63,916 nucleotides of DNA from Thermodesulfobacteriota bacterium (GCA_028278025.1 JANQFE010000056.1:1-63916), one strand, 5' to 3'. Shown: positions 26,588 through 35,878, counted from the stretch's first letter. The notes: generated by a model from the letters alone, not told the origin. Program-made: numbers and translations.

Positions 26588-26707
26588 CCGGTTATTACTC
26601 TTATAGCCTGCAAAGACAACATTTTTAGCTTGCCCTTACCTGCCACCCATGTTAAAAATAGTGCCTTTTTGATAAGACACATTATATATATCAACGGAGA
26701 AACAGAC

Positions 26708-27487
26708 ATGCAGCTTAATGAACAGACCATCACCAGGGCCATTATTGAAACATACAATCAGAAACTTATAGACAACCTTGCCGTAGATGTTGCGATTGCC
26801 GGCGGAGGCCCGGCAGGTCTTGTCTGTGCCTATTATCTTGCACGCAAGGGGTGCAAAGTGGCTTTGTTTGAGCGCAAACTGAGTATTGGCGGCGGTATGT
26901 GGGGCGGTGGCATGATGTTTAATGAAATTGTTGTGCAAAAAGATGGAAAACGAATTCTGGATGAGTTTGAGATTGCAACCAAAGAGTTTGAAAGGGGCTA
27001 TTACACCGCTGATTCAATCGAAGCAGTAAGCACCCTGTGCTCCCGGGCAGTCCAGGCAGGGGCTACGCTGTTCAATTGCATCAGCGTTGAGGACGTTATT
27101 ATCAGATCAAAAAAGGTAACCGGCCTCGTAATAAACTGGAGTGCTGTTGAGATGGCCGGACTTCATGTTGATCCCTTATGTGTTGAGTCCCGGTTTGTAG
27201 TTGATGCAACCGGGCACCCCATTGAAGTCATAAAAATAATTGAAAAAAAAGTAGATCTAAAACTTCTTACTAAAACCGGTAAAGCCTTGGGGGAAAAGTC
27301 GATGTGGGCCGATGTGGCCGAAAAGGCAACCCTGGACAACACCAAGGAGGCTTTCCCCGGCGTATACGTGGCAGGCATGGCAGCCAATGCAACCTTTGGA
27401 AGCTTCCGTATGGGTCCCATTTTCGGCGGAATGCTCCTCTCAGGAGAAAAAGCCGCCAAGCTCCTTCTGAAACGGATGCAAAAATGA
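26708..27487 (+). CDS. thi4: Sulfide-dependent thiazole synthase (Thi4, archaeal/anaerobe type)
   Basis: About 259 residues from the ATG at 26708 (GGAG nine bases upstream; the frame from 26630 adds a non-conserved leader). It makes the thiazole precursor of thiamine from NAD, glycine and sulfur. Dinucleotide fold [32 protein letters not shown], and C-terminal [21 protein letters not shown]. Where yeast Thi4 has its sacrificial cysteine, this protein has His ([10 protein letters not shown]), as in sulfide-using catalytic homologues of anaerobes. No TPP riboswitch is seen upstream. Confidence 0.92.
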   Translation: MQLNEQTITRAIIETYNQKLIDNLAVDVAIAGGGPAGLVCAYYLARKGCKVALFERKLSIGGGMWGGGMMFNEIVVQKDGKRILDEFEIATKEFERGYYTADSIEAVSTLCSRAVQAGATLFNCISVEDVIIRSKKVTGLVINWSAVEMAGLHVDPLCVESRFVVDATGHPIEVIKIIEKKVDLKLLTKTGKALGEKSMWADVAEKATLDNTKEAFPGVYVAGMAANATFGSFRMGPIFGGMLLSGEKAAKLLLKRMQK

Positions 27488-27547
27488 GGCTTTATATCAC
27501 ACAGTACATGCGAAAAATATTTTGAGGCCGTGCCATAACAGCTTCAG

Positions 27548-28312
27548 CTATGGAGCCTCCTTGACAACCCTGTTTTTCAGTGTTCCGATACCCTCGATTA
27601 TTACCTCGACAACATCACCGACCTGCATGGGTCCAATTCCCGAGGGGGTGCCGGTGGCTATTACATCCCCGGGCCACAGGGTCATTACGTGGGAAATAAA
27701 GGAAACAAGGTAATATACCGGAAAAATCAGATCACTTGTAAAGGCAGATTGTCTTTTCTCGCCGTTCAGAACTGTTTCAACAAGCACGTTGTGCGGGTCA
27801 AGATCAGTTTCAATATAAGGCCCTATAGGTGCAAAACTGTCAAAGCTTTTACTGCGGGTAAATTGGCCGTCTCTTTTTTGCAGGTCCCGGGCCGTAACAT
27901 CATTAAAGCACGTGTACCCCAGAACATACCGGGGAGCATCCTCAATGCTGACGCACCTGCAGCTTTTGCCGATAACAACTCCCAGCTCTCCCTCATAATC
28001 TATCCGCCGTGACATTGCAGGATACCGGATAGGCTCCATGGGCCCGATAACCGCAGTAGACGGCTTCATAAACAATAAGGGCTCCTCCGGGATTTTCATA
28101 CTAAGCTCTTGGGCATGAGAGCGATAGTTAAGCCCGATTGCAATAATCTTTGAAGGCACACAGGGGGGCAGTAGTTTTACTGCATGCAATGAGATATTGG
28201 TATGCAGAATTTCATATTCAGAGAAAATATCACCTTTTATTTCCTGCAGATTGTCTCCTTCAACAACTGCACAGGCAGGCGTACCCTCGTTGTTAAAACG
28301 GACAAACTTCAC
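27548..28312 (-). CDS. Fumarylacetoacetate hydrolase family protein
   Basis: 254 residues. FAH fold with the metal-binding acidic triad: RIDYEGELGVVIG, then GYTCFNDVTARDLQKRDGQFTRSKSFDSF, and DVIATGTPSGIGPMQVGD. The relatives hydrolyse or decarboxylate 2-oxo acids (acylpyruvase, oxaloacetate decarboxylase, homoprotocatechuate path). The substrate cannot be told. It stands alone, convergent with thi4. Confidence 0.9.
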   Translation of the reverse strand: MKFVRFNNEGTPACAVVEGDNLQEIKGDIFSEYEILHTNISLHAVKLLPPCVPSKIIAIGLNYRSHAQELSMKIPEEPLLFMKPSTAVIGPMEPIRYPAMSRRIDYEGELGVVIGKSCRCVSIEDAPRYVLGYTCFNDVTARDLQKRDGQFTRSKSFDSFAPIGPYIETDLDPHNVLVETVLNGEKRQSAFTSDLIFPVYYLVSFISHVMTLWPGDVIATGTPSGIGPMQVGDVVEVIIEGIGTLKNRVVKEAP

Positions 28313-28427
28313 AATATCGCTCCTTATAACAGGTAATGCTTTTTTTGAAAAGCTGTATGCAGATCTGAAATTGTTGGTGATAAAATTCTTAGAGTCATCT
28401 CATGGTTATTTATACATATCAGGCAGG

Positions 28428-29357
28428 TCAGTTAGACTTTAATTTTCTATTGCGGATGTCTTTTACTATATCTTCACGCTTTAAGTGATTAAGGGGGTCG
28501 GGCCCTGAAGTTTGCAGGATGTTCTTCAGATAGTTTCTCTGTCTTTGTACTGCTTTAGCATATAAATCCTCGTGGATACCCCATCGCTTGCTGAAATGTG
28601 GCAGCATGAAGCGATCAGCCCCGGCCAGTTTTTTTTCGAAACGCTGGGTTATTGAATCATAAAACCCGAGCGTTTTATGCAGAAGGTCAAGTTCGTTCTT
28701 AAATTCACTAACCTTTGCTTCCCGGAATTCCTGATAGAGAAAAAGCAGTTTTTCAAGGTAAATACGGTCGGCCATTTGCGCTATAAGATCAGCCACTGCA
28801 AGCATTTTACCAAGCAATTCGACAGAGTGTGAAGGAAATGAAATGACAGCTATATCCACTGCGAGATCGGTGCAATGGATCATGGTACAACCGGCAGCAA
28901 TTTCTTCATCACAAAGGCCATGTTCTGAACCGTGGCGTTGAAGAAACTCCATGCTTCTTTTGACATGAGTATAGGTATACTTGCCACCAGTGCCTTGCCT
29001 ATCCTGTTCCTCCTGAATATACCCGACATCGTGATAAAGCGCGGCTATTAAACCTACGATAATATAACGGTCTGAGAATGCCTCTCCTGTTACTGTTGCC
29101 CCATGAATCAAACGGGCCATCGCAATGAAGGTATCGGTTATATGACGAAAATCATGATACTCGGTATTACATGCCTGATAACCCGGGTAACGGCCCTCAT
29201 ACAGGCACAGGGCCTTCTCAAACGCCCGCGTTACCGGATCTTGATCAAACGCTGGAGAAATAAGCGTAAGAGTAGTTTTCACCTCATTGAGAACCGCCTG
29301 GGGTGAATTCATAGCAACAAGATCTGCAAGTTGTCTGTCAGTCGCAAGCTTTTCCAC
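28428..29357 (-). CDS. HD-domain phosphohydrolase
   Basis: About 309 residues if started at GTG 29357 (AAGGAG ten bases upstream). A frame extends to 29564, but its extra 69 codons are encoded almost wholly by repeat R1b and are Arg/Leu-rich without family features, so they are probably not original protein. The HD motif is clear: CNTEYHDFRHITDTFIAM, AALYHDVGYIQ, HCTDLA, MLAVADLIAQMADRIYLEKL. It is related to metal-dependent phosphohydrolases; the substrate is unknown. Confidence 0.8.
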   Translation of the reverse strand: MEKLATDRQLADLVAMNSPQAVLNEVKTTLTLISPAFDQDPVTRAFEKALCLYEGRYPGYQACNTEYHDFRHITDTFIAMARLIHGATVTGEAFSDRYIIVGLIAALYHDVGYIQEEQDRQGTGGKYTYTHVKRSMEFLQRHGSEHGLCDEEIAAGCTMIHCTDLAVDIAVISFPSHSVELLGKMLAVADLIAQMADRIYLEKLLFLYQEFREAKVSEFKNELDLLHKTLGFYDSITQRFEKKLAGADRFMLPHFSKRWGIHEDLYAKAVQRQRNYLKNILQTSGPDPLNHLKREDIVKDIRNRKLKSN

Positions 29358-29378
29358 AGCAATTCGGCTCCTTTGAAC

Positions 29379-29573
29379 TAGAGCATTTCCCTTTTTCCTG
29401 ATAGCCCTTGAGTACTGCACAGGCTGATGTGATAAGAGCATCTGCAGCGGTGCGAGCAATGGACGATATAGTAACTTCCGGATATTCCAGCGAGCACATC
29501 GCCGCAAGCGGTCGAACCGCATCAGCCTGTGCAACCTCAACCGTGAGGCTACACTTTTTTGCAAAATGCTCTA
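29379..29573 (+). repeat. R1 repeat, copy b
   Basis: 195 bp flanked by TA|GAGCATTTCC and AAATGCTC|TA. It carries the long stem TGCACAGGCTGATG/CATCAGCCTGTGCA (29416-29429 with 29520-29533), whose bases differ from the other copies in a paired way. It lies at the 5' end of the HD-domain gene and extends that reading frame. Confidence 0.88.
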
Positions 29574-29745
29574 ATAACCAAACCGTAACTTATAATTAGT
29601 TAACGGCATGGCTAAATATAAAATATTTTCTATAACTTATCAAGTTCGACGCAATATGGTTAAACATTCTTTTAACAAAAGTATTTTTATTGTCTTCGGC
29701 CATTGATGCAACAAAATTTACGGCTAATTATAAAAAAAAGCTGTT

Positions 29746-29930
29746 TAGAGTATTTCTCTTTTTTCTATAGCCCTTGAGCACTGCCAAGGCTGAGGTGGTA
29801 AGAGCAACTGCGGCGGTGCGAGCGATGGACGATATAGTAACTTCCGGATATTCCAGCGAGCACATAGCCGCAGGCGGTCGAACCGCAGCAGCCTCAACTG
29901 TGCGGCTACGCTTTTTTGCAAAATGCTCTA
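29746..29930 (+). repeat. R1 repeat, copy c
   Basis: 185 bp, same orientation as copy b only 172 bases away. The left arm CTGCCAAGGC is present, but the matching right arm is deleted (AACCGCAGCAGCCTCAACTG), so the main stem is lost in this copy. Ends TAGAGTATTTC and GCAAAATGCTCTA. The rest of the gap to 30188 shows no gene. Confidence 0.85.
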
Positions 29931-30188
29931 GAAAAATCTAGAATAAGGCAATCTAAATGGCAATTACGTATCGGAGAACCTTAATACCTTTTTAAGGTTA
30001 GTTTTCTGGTAAAACGACCTTACTTTAATGAGTTGTTTGAAAGATTTTCCGAAGACGTGCAAGACCCTTTAGTACATTTGAAAGAATTTTCAAATTGCCC
30101 ACAGGTATAAATGTAAAAAGAAGTAAACCCTCTCTAAAATGAAGTTTTTGAACTGTTTCTGCGGTGAAAGTTCAAAAAAACCTGGTAA

Positions 30189-30617
30189 TCATAAAGGCGG
30201 GAATGTAATAATATGAAGGGCCTCACTTTTTTCGATATCAAGTTCCAGGCTGTCATTTCTGATTCCCAGGGCAAGCTTCCCGGTTGCTCGTGCACCTGCC
30301 ATACCACAAATATCTCTCATAATTTCAAGTCCTCTTGCCAGGATTGATTCAGGAGCTGCCGGAAGCATGTGTTCCCCCTCTGCAGCAACTACCAGTACCG
30401 GGGCACCCATTTCCATAACTATTTTCTGAGCTCTGTTTTCAAGAGCCTCAATAAGAACTAGCGCAATATATTTTAAACAGGCTTCATCACTATCAACATT
30501 TTCATCCAGCTTCCAATCATTATCTGCCCACTGAGTCAATGCATCTTTCGGATTGATTTCAAGATGACAATCAATTAAACCCTGCAGTTTTGCATGATCA
30601 CTTCCTGTGTCTTTCAT
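30189..30617 (-). CDS. Hypothetical protein
   Basis: 142 residues, acidic, no signal peptide or membrane helix. It is preceded by a strong ribosome-binding site (GAGGAGG six bases before ATG), so it is probably real. A possible alpha/beta domain: ALENRAQKIVMEMGAPVLVVAAEGEHML and ARGLEIMRDICGMAGARATGKLALGIR. I do not recognise the family. It has no close neighbours on its strand. Confidence 0.6.
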   Translation of the reverse strand: MKDTGSDHAKLQGLIDCHLEINPKDALTQWADNDWKLDENVDSDEACLKYIALVLIEALENRAQKIVMEMGAPVLVVAAEGEHMLPAAPESILARGLEIMRDICGMAGARATGKLALGIRNDSLELDIEKSEALHIITFPPL

Positions 30618-30964
30618 AGTATCCTCCTCAAAGTGTTTAAAACGTGTATAGCGCTTATATTATTTCCAGACTGTGTTATCATATATATAGGGGTTGTGGT
30701 GGTGTCAATAAAAAAACGGTCAGGTTCGACCAAAGAGCAGTAAAATTTTATTTTTCTGGTTGAAATGAGCCATTAATAGAATCTGAAAGCGCCCCCGGGA
30801 ATAAATAAAATAAGGTCCGAAGTTTTTATAACATTCTGTAATTCTATTGTTTTTTTGCACACAGTGTTTTTAACTATATCTTAATAGTAGGTGGTATATT
30901 ACTTGCTGTATTCTGTAATTAATCGTGTTCATAAGGTTATATAACTATAAGGAACGTAACACTT
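30618..30964. other. Spacer with no recognised feature
   Basis: 347 bases between the hypothetical gene (minus) and the small membrane peptide (plus). AT-rich. It must contain the promoters of both. I see no repeat family member, RNA gene or hairpin of note. Confidence 0.4.
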
Positions 30965-31057
30965 ATGAAAGAAGCACTTAAAGAAGTAGTTCTCTACGTA
31001 TCAACAGTATTTGTTATTGTCATGCTTCTGGCTCAGTTTCTAATGCTGGGCATATAA
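30965..31057 (+). CDS. Small single-helix membrane peptide
   Basis: 30 codons. An AAGGAA sequence lies about ten bases before the ATG. The peptide has a charged start (MKEALKEVV) followed by one hydrophobic helix (YVSTVFVIVMLLAQFLMLG). Its length, ribosome site and clean helix suggest a genuine small membrane protein, but there is no family match that I know. It is convergent with the alpha/beta hydrolase gene. Confidence 0.4.
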   Translation: MKEALKEVVLYVSTVFVIVMLLAQFLMLGI

Positions 31058-31079
31058 GCAGACGACAAATAAGTACAGC

Positions 31080-31877
31080 CTACCGAAGGTTGACAAGGAA
31101 ATCATTGGTGGCATCAAAAATGATTTCCTGCTGCTCTTCAAGTGTAATACCGGCTGGATTATCACTGCCCAGATCCTCACATTCAACCCAGCCAAACTGA
31201 GCATGATTACCCCCTTCAATTTCAACCCAGATAGTATCATCGGGAAGATGCTCGCGTGATTTTTCAATATCCTCTCCTGTAGCCAAACCATCATGTGTAC
31301 CGTATATTGATATGACTTTCACATCCTCCCGCTTGAGGCTGAAAATTCTTGATGGATAAGCAGCCCACAGGACAACACCGTCTACACTCCACGTGTAAAA
31401 CTTTGCATATCTGCATGACATCGCCCCGCCAAGGGAATGCCCTCCTATGGCCCAGCTGTCAATGTTTCTATAGTTGCGGATGATGTACAGTGCTCTGCGG
31501 CTTCCCAGAACCGCCAGATCAAGGGGCATTGAAATAATAACCGTAAAAAAGCCTTCCGCAGCCAGGCTATGCGCTGTGGGTGCATACGCCCGGGGGTCTG
31601 CTCCTCCACCCGGGTAAATAATAAATCCTGTTGTTGGATCTGAGTTTTTGGGAACAAAAGCAAAATAATTATCTTGCCACTTATTAACATACACCTCCTG
31701 CACCTCAACATCATCATCTGATTCCAAAGCATCAAATACTTCAGGTCGCAGTTCACAAGCTCCCGCCGGATACATCAAACCACCAGCCAGGCTTGCAGCT
31801 ATAAAAATAATACTCATTAAAAGTAACCTGTACCTTTTCATCATACAGCCTCCCTTGAAATATGAATATTTAATCAT
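31080..31877 (-). CDS. Exported alpha/beta hydrolase
   Basis: 265 residues. Signal peptide (about 13-40: YRLLLMSIIFIAASLAGGLMYPAGAC), possibly with lipid anchoring at Cys. Hydrolase fold with oxyanion region IIYPGGGADPRAYAP, nucleophile elbow GGHSLGGAM and terminal histidine GGNHAQFGW. An acid lies at YGTHDGL. Members of this small group are uncharacterised esterase-like enzymes. Acts outside the cytoplasm. The start may lie at an internal Met 11 or 12 codons in. Confidence 0.8.
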   Translation of the reverse strand: MIKYSYFKGGCMMKRYRLLLMSIIFIAASLAGGLMYPAGACELRPEVFDALESDDDVEVQEVYVNKWQDNYFAFVPKNSDPTTGFIIYPGGGADPRAYAPTAHSLAAEGFFTVIISMPLDLAVLGSRRALYIIRNYRNIDSWAIGGHSLGGAMSCRYAKFYTWSVDGVVLWAAYPSRIFSLKREDVKVISIYGTHDGLATGEDIEKSREHLPDDTIWVEIEGGNHAQFGWVECEDLGSDNPAGITLEEQQEIIFDATNDFLVNLR

Positions 31878-31963
31878 CTAACTGTTTTATAACAATTATT
31901 CAATTATTAAAAGAACAGGCCGATATTAAATTAATGTATCATTAATTTCCCAATGGGAGTTCC

Positions 31964-32137
31964 ATGGAAAACGTTAATGCATTAGAGCAAAAGATTCAAA
32001 AACTGGAACGCACTGTCATGGTGCTTGAGGCAAAGCTCGAAGAACTTGACATGTGCTATGCGCTGTTGCTGCAAATAGTTGAAAAAGAGCTTGATTCAGG
32101 GTCTCTAAAGCTTAACATGTGCTGCTTTGAAAATTGA
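31964..32137 (+). CDS. Short coiled-coil protein (SlyX-like)
   Basis: 57 codons from ATG at 31964 with GGGAG six bases upstream. MENVNALEQKIQKLERTV continues as heptads (VLEAKLEELDMCYALLLQIVE), giving a two-stranded coiled coil as in SlyX or similar short cytoplasmic proteins, ending in a Cys-Cys tail. Family membership is only suggestive. Confidence 0.45.
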   Translation: MENVNALEQKIQKLERTVMVLEAKLEELDMCYALLLQIVEKELDSGSLKLNMCCFEN

Positions 32138-32174
32138 ACGTTCAGACATCTAACGGAACTGCTGACTGATTACT

Positions 32175-32984
32175 TTACAAAATGATATTTTGGGGTACCA
32201 GATTGATCTCAAAAAGCTGCGGCCACAGCTTGCCGGTCACAAACAACCGATCTGATTCTGTATCATACGCAATACCGTTGAGAACATCAACAGGCTGTTC
32301 TGAGCTATCCTCAGCAAGGAGCCCGGTCAGGTCTATCCAGCCAGTCACCCGGCCTGTGTGGGGATCAATACGCGCTATAAAGTCTGTCTGCCAGACGTTA
32401 GCATAAATTTCTCCCTGGATATATTCCAGCTCATTCAGTCTGGTTACGGGGCCTCTGCTGTCATACACATAAACAAGGGAAACTTCCGCAAATGTCTCCG
32501 GATCAAGAAAATGCAGTACTGAAGTTCCGTCACTCACTATCAGGTGAATTCCATCATGGGTAATACCCCAACCCTCATATGAATATGAAAATTGCTGAAG
32601 CTGCTCAAAAGTTTTTTTATCATAAACAAATCCTACCTGTGATGTCCAGGTTAGCTGGATGATATTTTCGTTAAAAATAGTTATCCCTTCCCCAAAATAC
32701 TGCTCATCAAGCTCAAGCTGCTGCAGGATAACTCCCGTTGTCAGTTCAACCTTGCGCAGGGTGGAGCTGCCGCGCAGACCGGTTCCTTCATACAAAAAAC
32801 CATCCTCAAAAACCAAGCCCTGGGTAAAAGCTGCAGGATCATGCGGGTATATGTTTACAACCTCAAAAGAATACACAGGGGTATTATGGGGCACTGAAAC
32901 ATCACAGCTGCAGAGCATAACCGCTGTCAGGGCAATGCACAGAAGATAATTAATATTTTTTTTCCTGACTCTGCTCCAATACAT
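32175..32984 (-). CDS. Glutaminyl-peptide cyclotransferase (plant/bacterial beta-propeller type), lipoprotein
   Basis: 269 residues. Lipobox LTAVMLCSC near residue 27. Five-bladed propeller family motifs: YPHDPAAFTQGLVFEDGFLYEGTGLRGSSTLRKV (split here), YFGEGIT, LNELEYIQGEIYANVWQTDFIARIDP and VLNGIAYD. It converts N-terminal glutamine of exported proteins to pyroglutamate, raising stability. It lies 53 bases after the M28 peptidase gene on the same strand. Confidence 0.88.
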   Translation of the reverse strand: MYWSRVRKKNINYLLCIALTAVMLCSCDVSVPHNTPVYSFEVVNIYPHDPAAFTQGLVFEDGFLYEGTGLRGSSTLRKVELTTGVILQQLELDEQYFGEGITIFNENIIQLTWTSQVGFVYDKKTFEQLQQFSYSYEGWGITHDGIHLIVSDGTSVLHFLDPETFAEVSLVYVYDSRGPVTRLNELEYIQGEIYANVWQTDFIARIDPHTGRVTGWIDLTGLLAEDSSEQPVDVLNGIAYDTESDRLFVTGKLWPQLFEINLVPQNIIL

Positions 32985-33037
32985 TACAAGGCCCCGGAGG
33001 CAATTTTTATATGTAGCATTACCCGCAATCAGATGTC

Positions 33038-34588
33038 TTAGCGAAGCAGTAGCGGCCCTATATAATCACTGTACCCGGATATCCTGCCCTTAGATCCCCT
33101 GACAGGTGCACCCCTGTTCCTGAGTTTTCCAGTGTCACGAATAGCAGCGGCAAAATGATCAACCGTATATGCAGCTGCTTTTGCTAACTGCTCAAGGACC
33201 ATTTCATTAATATTATCTATATCATCACACTGCCTGTGATAGCAGGGGTCATACGGCTCATCCTGCGCTCCGCCATACTGAAGAAATTGCTGAGCACTTT
33301 TTTTGCCATTGGCCCCGGAAAACAGTCCTCCAACCGGAACACCCGCCCGTTCAAAAGGGGTATGATCCGACCTGCCGCTCAGGTTTATGGATTCAGCACT
33401 CAAAAGGTTTTTGTCAAAGTACTCATAAAAAATCTGTTCGATTTCTTCTGAGCCCTTAGGCCGTACACTGCCTGATTCACTTCCGTCACCATCATATACA
33501 AAGCGAACATAATTTCGTGAACCAAGCATATCAAAATTCAGGTAAAGCCCGATATCCTGCAGTTCTTCTTCACCGAGCTGCTCAACATAATAGGTCGACC
33601 CCAGCAGGCCCAGTTCCTCTGCACCCCAGAAAGCAAACCGTACCCTGTTCTCAGGCGGGACACCTCGATCATACATTTGAAGGGCTATTTCAAGCACAGC
33701 AGCAACGCCGCTGCCATTATCATTAATGCCCGGAGTATACACCGAATCAAGATGGGCACCAATCATTACAATAGAATCCTGCCGTCCGGCAGAGCTCTCG
33801 GCAAGCAGATTACTGGTTTTGCGCTCTTCATTCACAACCGCCACGTTCATACTGATGCGCACCGCATCCTGCAGGGTCAAATGGTAGAGCTCTTCACCCA
33901 CACCGTAGGTAGTAAATACAACCGGAATTGCAACCTCGGAATCCGTTCCCAGAGTAAAAGCGCCGAGCCCCTGACGTCCCTCCTGCCCTTCATTATAGAT
34001 GATGACCCCCACCGCACCGGCTGCCTCCGCCAGTTCAGCCTTAAGACTGTTGGAACATGAGCCGCGCTGGATCAGGGCAACACGTCCCTCTGTAATACTT
34101 TCTGCGTTTTTTAAAAAATCATCTTCCTGACATCCGCTCGTCGACGAGTCAGGCTCAGTCCCGGGAGGCATAACAACATCAATGGCAACAATCTCAGCAT
34201 CGACCACACTGCCGCTTTCTGAATATGTCACAACAGTAAAATCTTCATTATACGTGTATTGTTTTTCTTCAGGATACACAAGATGCAGGGTTGAACCATC
34301 CAGTTCTTCAAAATACCTGAAGGAAAACTCCTGTTGCTCAAGTATATATTTAGATTGCAGCTGCTGCTTTACATATTCCAGAGAGGCAGCATATCCTGGG
34401 GTTCCAGCTGCCCGGTTGCCGTCATGATCTTCGGCTATGTGGTTTAATTCCTGCAAGTGGCTGACAATATTTTCAGCCGTTATACGCTCTGCCAGGCCTG
34501 CGTCATCACCTCCTTGATAACAGGCCCCCAGAGCAAACACCAGCAGAGCCGGGAAAGAATATATAATTTTTAGAAAAAATTTTCGCAT
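33038..34588 (-). CDS. M28-family zinc aminopeptidase lipoprotein with PA domain
   Basis: About 516 residues from the ATG at 34588; the frame from GTG 34621 adds 11 residues before the signal. Lipobox LVFALGAC. A protease-associated (PA) domain (about 120-240; VALIQRGSCSNSLKAELAEAAGAVGVIIYNE) precedes the di-zinc peptidase: IGAHLDSVYTPGINDNGSG, FWGAEELGLLGSTYYVE, NFDMLG, SDHTPFERAGVP. It removes N-terminal residues from peptides in the periplasm or outside. Probably in one operon with the cyclotransferase gene, a striking pair because that enzyme protects N-termini from aminopeptidases. Confidence 0.9.
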   Translation of the reverse strand: MRKFFLKIIYSFPALLVFALGACYQGGDDAGLAERITAENIVSHLQELNHIAEDHDGNRAAGTPGYAASLEYVKQQLQSKYILEQQEFSFRYFEELDGSTLHLVYPEEKQYTYNEDFTVVTYSESGSVVDAEIVAIDVVMPPGTEPDSSTSGCQEDDFLKNAESITEGRVALIQRGSCSNSLKAELAEAAGAVGVIIYNEGQEGRQGLGAFTLGTDSEVAIPVVFTTYGVGEELYHLTLQDAVRISMNVAVVNEERKTSNLLAESSAGRQDSIVMIGAHLDSVYTPGINDNGSGVAAVLEIALQMYDRGVPPENRVRFAFWGAEELGLLGSTYYVEQLGEEELQDIGLYLNFDMLGSRNYVRFVYDGDGSESGSVRPKGSEEIEQIFYEYFDKNLLSAESINLSGRSDHTPFERAGVPVGGLFSGANGKKSAQQFLQYGGAQDEPYDPCYHRQCDDIDNINEMVLEQLAKAAAYTVDHFAAAIRDTGKLRNRGAPVRGSKGRISGYSDYIGPLLLR

Positions 34589-34637
34589 GTAATTAAAATA
34601 ACAGGACCTTATCAAAGGCACTATACAACAGTAAGTG

Positions 34638-34861
34638 TTATTTTCTTAACCAATCGATGGCTCTCTGTACTATTTTGTCATAGACCTCTGCCGGGCTGCT
34701 TTGAGCAGATTTTGGCAGATTAAACGAATGGTCACAAAGCCAGCACCATGGGCTATAATTATACCAGTACCTTTTCCGGGCTGATGTTGGTCAGGTACTG
34801 CGACAACAGCCGACACCTGCTCTGTTTCTCCTACGGGAATAGTTACTCTGGTTAGATGCAT
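34638..34861 (-). pseudogene. Remnant of a KANL3/Tex30-type alpha/beta hydrolase
   Basis: The first 41 codons (MHLTRVTIPVGETEQVSAV... ending GIIIAHGAG) match the start of the small KANL3/Tex30 hydrolase family. The sequence then jumps to the family's C-terminal part, DHSFNLPKSAQSSPAEVYD and KIVQRAIDWLRK, in a different frame. The nucleophile elbow and about 120 middle residues are missing. An out-of-frame internal deletion is the simplest reading. Confidence 0.65.
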
Positions 34862-34886
34862 TGCTTTGATACAAATGTATTTCAGG

Positions 34887-35375
34887 TTATGCACCACAGC
34901 ATTTTTTATGTTTTTTGCCGCTGCCACACGGACACGGCTCATTGCGCCCTACTTTAGGAGTGGGTCGAATATACTGCTGCGGTTTTATAGTCTCGGCGTC
35001 CTTGAAAAACCATGTATTATCCTCTTTTATAAATGATGCCCGCTCGTGGTGTATTTTTTTTACCCCTTTCTCGGAATAATGGGCAATAAACTCAACCTGG
35101 CCTTCACTATCATCGGGTCCCCCGTCATTAGTTTCAATGACCTCAAGTTTATGCCATTCAGAATTGCGGGACCAGTTGCGCATGCTCTTTTCATCGCTGT
35201 CTTTGCGCAGCTCAGGATGGGTTGTCTGCAACAGGTATGCTATTTCTGTTTTTGCATAGGCACAGTATCGCGAACGCATCAGCTCCTCTGCTGTGCCGGC
35301 CGAACGTGTTCCTTTGATTAAGGGTTCACAGCATTCACTATAGCTCTGGTCTGATCCGCAGGGGCATTGGTTCAT
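34887..35375 (-). CDS. ychJ: YchJ family protein with two SEC-C motifs
   Basis: 162 residues. An N-terminal SEC-C zinc motif ([13 protein letters not shown]), an NTF2-like YchJ domain ([24 protein letters not shown]) and a C-terminal SEC-C motif ([18 protein letters not shown]). The UPF0225 family has no settled function; SEC-C motifs bind zinc and often contact SecB or ribosomes. Good ribosome-binding site (AAGGAG). Confidence 0.9.
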   Translation of the reverse strand: MNQCPCGSDQSYSECCEPLIKGTRSAGTAEELMRSRYCAYAKTEIAYLLQTTHPELRKDSDEKSMRNWSRNSEWHKLEVIETNDGGPDDSEGQVEFIAHYSEKGVKKIHHERASFIKEDNTWFFKDAETIKPQQYIRPTPKVGRNEPCPCGSGKKHKKCCGA

Positions 35376-35404
35376 ATGTTTCTCCTTTATGTAGCTTTAA
35401 TTAT

Positions 35405-35848
35405 TCACGCTTTTTTTATCGTCTTTTTCTTTGCCTTCTTCTGAGCAAACAGCTCGCAGGGTTTTCGATTACATCTCCAGGTACCCATTTGTTTGACCAT
35501 TATTTTATATACTTTCAGCCTGCGTGGGCTATTAGTCGGAAGACCATAATATGACCTGTTTGTTACCTCCTCTAAAACACCTTCAACAGCTACTGATGTA
35601 CAGGGAATTTTTAGATCAGTAATTTCCCAGCGTGGTTTGCAAATAGTAAAACAAACACTGTTATTGCGGTTGATATACGTTGCTTTTCTTCCACCGTCAG
35701 ACATCCCCAGCAGTATGGTCCTGCGCTTGTACAGATAACCCATGGGCAGGGCATAGGGGGTATCTCCCTGCATTGCTAATATTCCATGGCGGTTCTCTTT
35801 GATAAATATTTCTGTCTGCTGTTTGGTTAACTTTTTACTGACAGCCAT
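35405..35848 (-). CDS. Pyridoxamine 5'-phosphate oxidase-like flavin-binding protein
   Basis: 147 residues. Split-barrel fold: FIKENRHGILAMQGDTPYALPMGYLYKRRTILLG is split over the first strands, and KATYINRNNSVCFTICKP resembles the Nim/HugZ-type subgroup that binds FMN or F420. The C-terminal 30 residues are Lys-rich. Activity unknown. It ends 29 bases before the ychJ start, so the pair is probably co-transcribed. Confidence 0.75.
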   Translation of the reverse strand: MAVSKKLTKQQTEIFIKENRHGILAMQGDTPYALPMGYLYKRRTILLGMSDGGRKATYINRNNSVCFTICKPRWEITDLKIPCTSVAVEGVLEEVTNRSYYGLPTNSPRRLKVYKIMVKQMGTWRCNRKPCELFAQKKAKKKTIKKA

Positions 35849-35878
35849 ATATTTCTCCTCTTGTACATAGAGTATATA

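Noticed and set aside
26588..26707. TPP riboswitch before thi4
   Set aside because: No CTGAGA or other conserved TPP-box sequence in the 120-base leader.
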